Source of the DNA: Apostichopus parvimensis
Lineage: Eukaryota; Echinodermata; Holothuroidea; Aspidochirotida; Stichopodidae
Direction: 5' to 3'
DNA: 26,860 nucleotides
Assembly (NCBI GenBank): GCA_000934455.1
Contig: KN887222.1
Coordinates: 1 to 26,860, forward strand
In this document: positions 12,401 to 21,400 of the stretch, piece after piece
Layout: each line of letters begins with the position of its first letter
Position numbering within the stretch: position 1 is the stretch's first letter
The notes under the pieces: model-generated
Told to the model about the DNA's origin: nothing
What the model saw: the letters and a program-made list of their open reading frames with translations, nothing else
Database searches by the model: none
Translations under genes and position numbers: made by a program

Positions 12401-15400
12401 TGCAGCGTTTGTTTGGAATGGGTTTGACTGGATGGCAGTAAACGAATTTATATCTGACTCGGGTCTCAAATTTCATCCCTCATCCCCCCTTTACATTCTG
12501 TGCGTCTGCAACAGATAAGTCCTCTTCCCAATAGATAAAGGACCCCCCACACCCCTGCCTTCACTCCCCTTCCCTTCACTTGGTTCAGAGTTCCCCTTGA
12601 AAATATATTTGAATTTATGAGATTAATTTTGCAATATTATTAGTTTGAGTGAAAACATGAAGTGAATGTTGAATCGGATGTAGCAAAAAAGGGGAAACGT
12701 TGGAGCAGTTGGCAATAGACAAAAGGACCCCCTCCCACACCCCTGCCCTCACTCCCATTCCCTTCACATGGTTCAGAGTTCCCAATGAAAATATATTTGA
12801 ATAAATGAGATTAATTTTGCAATATTATTATTAGTTTGAGTGAAAACATGAAGTGAATGAATGTTGAATCGGATGTAGCAATAAAGGCAAATGTTGGAGC
12901 CGTTGGCCAACACAGGAGAGAACAAACTGGATGTGTAAAGATGTCTGCAATAGGAGAGAATATAGATTTAGAAAAATATTATCGCAAAGTCAAGGCAGGT
13001 TTGTCGAAAAAAATTCTGTTGCAGTAATTTTAAAGAAAAGAATCCTGTTTTTTAAGGAAGATGAGATTCTTCACCACAGAATGCTTCTTAAGTTCCCATC
13101 CTCTTTATTCTTTGTTGCGTCTGTCTGCATCACGTTCTCTCTTGAATAATCTTTGTAAAATTTGCATTTAGCATGTTTCTCAATCTTTCGGATGTGCTTC
13201 ATATGATATGCTGCATTACTGCTTAGTTTTTTTATATTTTTTAATACATAGCCTTGTATTGGTAATTCTGTAGCGGCATGTCCTTCTCTGAACTTCCAAG
13301 AGAGTCTCCTTGGTAGTTTGTAATAACAGTATATGGAATGTACATGAAATAGGACTAACATGATAAACGTAGCATATTCATATTTTATATTCATATTTGT
13401 AAGACCTAGAAATCTGGTCGGCATTTGCTGGACGTTTGCACAGCAAATGTAACCAGAGATATGTCACCCTTCAACAGTCAATGAGGTGTGTGAATACAGT
13501 CGGCGAAATCGGTCTACGGGAGGGAAGGAGGGTGTATTGCTCTAATGGGTATTACATGACAGTAAATAAATATCTTTATAAGGAAATTAGTACCATTTGC
13601 ATTCTGGCTTTCAACTCCTACAATGTTAACATTTCCCTTCCAGCTAACACGCAGGTAGGTACACTTTGAGAATGGCCCCCCTTTGCTTAGATAGTTAAAT
13701 ACACATATTTACTCGCCGATGCATGTTGATTGTGTAGTATCTTCAAGCCTGAACCTGAGAGTTTGAAACCTTTTAGAGTTTGCGTTTGTTGGCTCATTGA
13801 GTAGCAATCGAGGCACCTGATCATTAATTGGATGATATTAAATAAGAAAAGACAATAACAAAACAGCAATATCCAGAAAGTAAATATCAGTAAAATGAAA
13901 AATATGGAGATTTGAAATTTGTTGTTGGATAAATTTTGGTTTATTAAACATATCAACTCATGTAGTGAATATGAAAACTATCATAATTTTCTCTTTTTCC
14001 ATATTTTCTTTTGTGGTTAATTTACAGTTTTCTTAGTTTCAGGGATTTCGTTTTTCTGTTTTCCCTTCAAGGTCATTCTGGTTTAGCTCACATTCTCTCT
14101 TTCAAACAACTTATGATGAATATAAATAAATATATAAATGAAATGGACATTTGGCTTAAATATCATTCGTTCCTTCAATCGTAAACAATTTGTGATGAAT
14201 TCGTGAAAAAGGTATTAGCCTTCATTAAGACAATGAGGGTCTCAGGTATGAGACGACCATTATTAAGGAAACGGAAATTGCTATGACAAAGGACCTTCAG
14301 GACTCCACGGTGTCAATAATTTGTATTTCCGTCTTTTAAATCTAGCAAATTTAACCAACATAAGTCACCAAATATTGACCGAAAATCCATAGGTAGATCT
14401 CCTCACAAAATTAACTATAAAAGGAGGAACAAATTGATGAAACATGTGTAAGAGTTAAGAATTGGGAAAATTTATGGTTGATCAATGTAAGTGAAATTCA
14501 TTAAGAACAAGATTTGCTTGTTGTTGGAATGCTAGAAGATGGCAATCTGTTTTTCAAGAAATTTATTTGAAAGAAACTTTTTGAGGGATAGAAATTACCT
14601 TAATTTAACATTTTCATATATTTTGCTTCACCTGGAGGCATTTCAAAGACTGTCGCCGTCTCTCAAAAATTAGCGGATAAATTCTCAGAAAATTGAGCTA
14701 TTTGTCATTGTTTACCACTTTGTTTCCTTCAAATTTTACCTGCTTCTTTAAATACTTTGCAGTGTAAAAGAAAGATTGCGGTTTATTTCAAGAATGCATC
14801 GCAGTGTTTAAGAACAGCTGCTTTACGTCGCTTAGCAAAGATTTTATCAACCACATTTAAACTGTGTTTTTTTTTTGTGCAAATTCGATACCGAAATATC
14901 TAAGGGCTTGTGAGGGTTGTTATTATTTTAGCAAACAAGGGAATGTTATTTTTAAGCTTTTTTATTTTTACAGATGTGTTCAAAAAAGCACAACTTTCGA
15001 AAAATAACTGTTAGGAACTTCAAGTTAATTGATAACCCTTTAGGCTTCCTGCATTGCCTTTTTACTTTTGCAATCTTCAATGGAAGAAGTCTATGGTCAT
15101 TCGACTATGGCATAGTGAAGATACATGCTGAAAGTTGCCCAATATATTTATTTTGGTTTTTGTCGACCCTTTCGTCGATAAATTAAATACCATAAAAATG
15201 CTGCTCAAGAGCTTGAATGAACAAGTTTCATTTCCAATGGATGAAGCAAAATTTTGGAGGAGAAAGTAAAAATTTTGCTATCAACTGCTACCAGCTTAAA
15301 CCTTTATTTATTTATTTGTTTGTGTGTTTATTTATTTATTTGTTTTATTTGCGGAAATTCTCAGCAATCTTGGGTAATTGATCTTGTCTTCCTATCAGAA

Positions 15401-18400
15401 CAGAAATTCAGGAGGTTGCTATGGAAACAAACATACCCTCTCTTGGTTGGTTCATTCCGAACAAACTGAATTTGGAAATTGTACTTAAACGAAACAGTGA
15501 AAAATCATTACATGAGCAAACTTCTCTCTCCACCTCTCTCTCTCTCTCTCTCTTTCTCTCTCGTCCTTTTACCTTCTATCTTGTATTTTTTCTTTTATCC
15601 AAGGTTTTCATTAATATCTGCTTTTTCATCAAATTTGATCTTATTATGGTTTTTTTTTTAACAATTACTGTCAAACATTTCTCTCTGTGCATAATAAATT
15701 TTGGGATATTTCTATTTTTTTAGATTGTTTATTAAGTAACACAGAAAAGTCCTTGAACGTCATCCCGTGACATGAACAAATGCTTTGAAAGCATGTTGGG
15801 TTCAGAATTAATTAATTATCCTTGGAAACGTAATATTATCCGTCTAGTCTGGATATAAGACTGTTTGTTTGCATTTTCTTCTCTACATCCTTGAGGCATG
15901 CTCAAGATGTTCTTTTCAAAATAAAAGGAGACATTTTTGTCTTATTGTGGCACTCCCCACAAGGGTTGTGCATTAATTAATTTAAATCGAAACATTTTTT
16001 ATTCCGTATGTTCATTCTATTTTTTGTTTCATTTGTCAATGTTTGCCAAAATTATTTTCTCTTTGTTTTTGTATCAAATAATATCCAGTTTGATCACAAA
16101 ATGTGGCAAAACAAAATGAAGCAATAGATATCGTCTGACCTACTTTTTTTTTTTATATATAAGAATTACACTCTGCCTGCTGCCGGAAGTTACATGGGTG
16201 CAATGAAAATGTTGATAATACAGGGAGTTTTTATTTTTATTGCAAACATCTGGCATGTAAAAATGATTTGGTTGATAATAGAGCCAGGATATTGGGTGAA
16301 ACATTTCCCCGACATTGTCATCGTAGAGTCCTTCGTGACCCAAAACTTCTACTCTAAGCAAAACTAAGAGAGAGCGCCTCGTTTTAACAAGTCACATTAT
16401 TGCTTTACCGAGTATATATTTACAGCCTCAAGGGATCTTTCTTTTGGGTTTGTTCAATAATTCAGACATGCGTGAAGACATCAGAAGCAGTCGTAATCCG
16501 ATAAATCTATCTTTCTCTAATGTATCCCTAGTTTCTCTCGGAACAGAATGCTGATTCAACGTTGTTGTGTTTCTTAAGCTTCCTGACTTTTTTTTTTTTT
16601 TTTTTGTGCTTGTGAAGTAGAGATGGGGTGATGTTCATAAATACAGTTGTCTCTTAAAACATATGTTTTAAGGTACAGTCGATTAATTCTTCCAGGAGAA
16701 AAGTAGGCCTTTTTTGCCTTTGTAGAGATACAAAGCATAGTGATTGGATGTATTTTTGATTCTTCTAAAAGTAAATCATATGTGTGGATGTTTTCTGCCT
16801 CATCTGCCGACTGTTATGAAAATGGTGAAATTGATCACTAGCGTGTAAGATGCACGGATGGTTTACGTATTTAACATTAAATTTTTTACTTTTAGCGTTG
16901 TGTAAGATCGTATATGCTGCTGCCAGTAGTTACAACGATGCTTAATAGAAGGATCTGTCCTCCAAGTAATAACACTTGTTGTACAGTAGCACAAAGTGCA
17001 TTATTGTAAAAAAACACAAAATCAACTCACTGAGGCGGCCATTTTGAGCTTAGCATAGACCTATCTTATAAATTTGTGAATGTGCAATATTAACATGAGG
17101 AGAGCGAGAGAGAAAATACAAAGTTGTTTAAAGTGAAGTGTCCTTTTGAGGTGTTTCTTCATTTATTTGCCATAATATCAAGTTACATGTTTAGAAGCCT
17201 CCGTGACGTTAAAAAAGAAAAAAATACTTTGGGAATGGTCAGTACTTGTATGTACTTACCAAAATCAAAAAGAAAACGATAAAAAGAAAATGAAGAAGAA
17301 GCAACCATGAATGTTAAAGGTATACTCATCTCTCCAATGGAACAGTTGCCTTTTAGAAACATTTGTTAAATATTAATACTCCTTTTTTTTCTCTTCTCAC
17401 GACCACCTGCTATTTGCATATTAAATAGTCTACGTAAATCTGCAGTGTCCTCCTATATATGCGCTTCTCGTCTGTCCTTTCACGACAAACGCACTCTGAA
17501 GCTCACGCTCACGATTCCGTTTAAATACCATTCAAACCTCTGACCAAAATACCAGCAAAAATAAATTAAATGAAGGTAGACAGATGGTACTTTGTTTAAT
17601 TCCTCTATTTTGGTTGCAACTTCCTCTCGGTATCCCAGAAAGATGCAGATGGAAGTGTGATTGGAGAAATGATTTGTTTTTTTCCCCGCCTCTCTTTTAT
17701 TTCCAGATTAACGGAACTACAAGGTAGGAGGAAGACGGATGCCTCTCCTCTCATAAAACCATCTCCAGGCAGTAAGTATTGACTTTTACTTCAGAGAACA
17801 CTTTGAAAGGACTGAGGTTTGTTTTTATGATAAAGTTACCCTAACAGATCAGACTTCAAAACAGTTACCTTTTAATGAAGAAAAAGGCATGATAAAAAAT
17901 AGATTAAAATAGTTTTTGGCTTTTAATGTCTTGTTCCTTAACAGGGATGTATTTATGATTAAGTAGACTGTTGAATATTCATTGGAAATATTTACTCACT
18001 TTTCATTTATACTGGAACTGAAAGTGGCCTGGAATAATAATTAAAGTAAAACAAAATATTAATTAGCGTTAATACCGACATCTGTTTGTGCTGATTCTCT
18101 CTATGTTCTTTATAATAAGATTGAATTTGGTCAATTATGCATCTTCTGCCCCACATAAAACATTCGTAAAATCTAAGGGTAATCATTGTGTGAAATCTTT
18201 GAATTAAATTGAATTAATCTTTGAATCTTTCATTAAATTTTTGAATTAAATTGAATTAAATGCTTCAAACTGGTGCTAAGATCTATTGAGTTTTAGACCA
18301 AACGAAGATTTATCGAGAAAATAATGATCTTAAGCTCATCCCTCATGATCTGATGTATCTGATTGTATTTTTATTATATGATCTATGATCCTTTCATGTA

Positions 18401-21400
18401 GTTGTCATGGTTACTGTTTCCTTCTCCTTTTCCTCCATTTCCTGTAGGGATGAGTTCTCCCGGCAATGTTAGGTGAGTTTCCCATATTGTCCAGACGAAG
18501 TCTCCGAACTGCTGTATTTTTATTCCTAAATAACTGCATCAGAAATATTTTGTAACTCTGAGCAGGTAGCGCTTGACAACTGTTGAACTGTAGTAATATC
18601 AACCCAGTCCTTTAAAGGGCGATGAACTAGAAATTATTGGGTGCAAAATCAAGAATATCCTTTGGAATGGCTTGCTTTTAGTCAGAGTGGCGGCGGGTTT
18701 TAAAGAATTGGCCAGTGTCCAAAACAAATAAATGCAATCATCTCCGACAGTCATGGAACGAATAATAGAGGTTGCTTGAGACAAGAAATTCGATTTCCTT
18801 TGAACGTACAATCCATTTACTGCTTTTATAATATGTTCATCTTGTTGGACAATCATCTTTGCCATTAAGATAACCATGATAGGGACATTCAGTTGGCACA
18901 ACGGACAACCAGCGGCCTTTCTTCAAAATGAAAAGTCATCCCTACTTTGCCTGCTGCTTTAGATAAACAAGAATCTAAAATAGCTGCTTCCTTTAAAAAA
19001 CTGTCTGTTTTCAAACTTGTTATATTGCCATTTATATGTTAGTGTACAAACAGAGCAAACAGCTATTAAACATTTCAGTAAGAAGTTGGATCTTAAGTGC
19101 AGATTAAATATGTACATGTTTACATAATAATATGCATTTTAATTTCACTTTGATGATGTGTATTTTGTCTTTATTACTGATCATTATTCTTCACTTTTTC
19201 GTTTTGTAGTGAGACAAGCATGCTGGGAAGAGGTGAGATTTCTCCCTATTGTTTTAAATGTTAGGTACCGTATTTGCTCCCCAAACCCTTCATTTCCATC
19301 ATCTGCTTCCTCCCTCCCCTCCCCTCCCCCGCCCCCCCCCCCCCCCTTCCCCTTCTTTGCTCCCATCTGCCCAAGAATCTGAAGTTTGGAATGTAATGCT
19401 TTCTACCATGATTAGATAATGCAAATTGAAAGATTGCAGGTAATGTTGATGTATTATTTTCATATCAAACATATGTGTTTCAGATCATATGTGTGTAGCT
19501 ATCACATATCAGATCATATGTGTGTAGGTATCACAGGTCAGATCATGTGTGTAGATATCACATATCATATCATATGTGTGTAGATATCACATATCAGATC
19601 ATATGTGTGTAGCTATCACATATTAGATCATATGTGCATAGATATCACATATCAGATCATATGTGTGCAGATATCACATATCAGATCATATGTGTGTAGA
19701 TATCACATATCAGATCATATGTGTGTAGATATCACATATCAGATCATATGTGTGTAGATATCACATATCAGATCACATGTGTGTAGATATCACATATCAG
19801 ATCATATGTGTGTAGATATCACATATCAGATTATATGTGTGTAGATATCACATATCAGATCATATGTGTGTAAATATCACACATCATATCATGTTTGTGT
19901 GTACATATCACATATCAGATCATATGTGTGTAGATACCACATATAAGATCATATGTGTGTAGATATCACATATCAGATCATATGTGTGTAGCTATTACAT
20001 ATCAGATCATGTTTGTATGTCACTTGTCAGATCATATGTGTGTAGTCTGTATGTACTATTATCACTGAAATAGTTCCCTGGAATATAGTACTAAAACATC
20101 ATTGTCTTTGTCAGTTTGCAACCTTTCCAAAAATCTCTCTTTCCATTAAGTGTCACCATCTTTGTATTTTACATCTAGGTTTGAGGTCATCATGTTTAGA
20201 GTTACCACTGATCTTTAAACTTTTAACCCCCCCTTATCGTGAATGTTCTTCATTTAACAGATCAACCTAGTCGCAACAGTCTACTAGACGATGCTCCCTC
20301 ACCTCCAATCATCGGTGGACAGAGACAGTCACCCTCAGAGATGAAAGAACGTCCACCCTCACGTCCCCTCAGGGTCTCCAGACAGGGGCGTCCACCGTCC
20401 TATCACGAAGACTTCTTCCCTCCGGAAGAAATGATGCCACCACACGATGGCCCGTTTGGCAGGGGACCACCGCCAGGTGGGTTCCCTCCAGATCCATACG
20501 GCCCACTGCCACCAAGGGATGGTCCCTTTATGCCACCCGGGATGGACTTTGATGGTCCTCTTCCTCCTGATATGGGCTATGGCCCACCTGGACCATACGA
20601 CTTTGGTCCTGGTGGCCCACCACCCTCGATGGGTGGCGATCCAAGGTTTCCACCTTTCCTAGGCCCTCATCCAGATGACTTCGGACCAGACAGGCCATTT
20701 CCACCAATGGACCCTAGTATGGGGCCTCCACCATTCAGAGGTCCACCTCCCAACTGGGATGATGGTAGACTACCCCCTCCTGGTATGAGGGGCCCACCAC
20801 CACCACCTTCAAGTGATCCTAGTGAGTCTAAAAATAATTTTAAATTATGCAAATATGGAAATTGAGTGATTTTGATGTTATCCAGTCAACCCTTACATTT
20901 CAATGGTGACTATAGCTTTGTTCCTCGTCAGCTGTGGTCAGTTGTGTTATGTTACAGTTTTCCTTTTAACTTCATTTCATGTTTTCAGCTAACCTTCATT
21001 TCGTTTGTCTTAAAAAATCACAGTAAGAAACTAAATATTCTTAATTAATTTTTTTTAAATCCATCAAAGCATCCTCACACAATTGTAAGATATTAGCAAA
21101 GTTTTAGCAGGTAAGCCTGAAGAAATGAACTCCCAGAGTAACTTTCAATCTCATAATTTCCAGGTTTTAATAGACCGACTAGTCGCGGTGGTATCCCTCC
21201 ACAAGCCCACAACCAATTACATCAAGGTCCACGTACTTCATCACCACACGATCCGGAGGGCGGTATAACAGATTCTCAGGTATGTCTTTAATGTCCTAAA
21301 ATATGTAAAAATTGTTGTCGTATTTATCTCAATCAGGAGTTGTAATTTCATACTCTCATATCTTATAATAGGATAAAAGGTGCATGTATCACATACAATT

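Larger units (their letters stand above)
10526..17706 (+). other. 7.2 kb intron between coiled-coil and proline-rich parts
   Basis: No exon with family similarity is visible here. Supported contents are a hammerhead-like motif on the minus strand (11624-11662), a tandem duplication (12529-12907), an imperfect inverted repeat (13413-13456), a (CT)n tract (15521-15562) and a T18 tract (16588-16605). The remainder is AT-rich with short random frames. Confidence 0.75.

Noticed and set aside
13071..13424. 117-residue minus-strand open frame
   Set aside because: Its composition matches AT-rich intron background, with no domain and no supporting neighbour or splice context.
19158..19382. Plus-strand Pro-rich and minus-strand Gly-rich open frames
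   Set aside because: They come from the C-rich tract at 19310-19352; the true coding part here is only the 23-nt exon 16.
20447..20852. Overlapping frames over exon 17 (20447-20662 plus and 20667-20852 minus)
   Set aside because: They are shadows of the GC-rich proline-coding exon; the minus frame is poly-Gly complementary to Pro codons.
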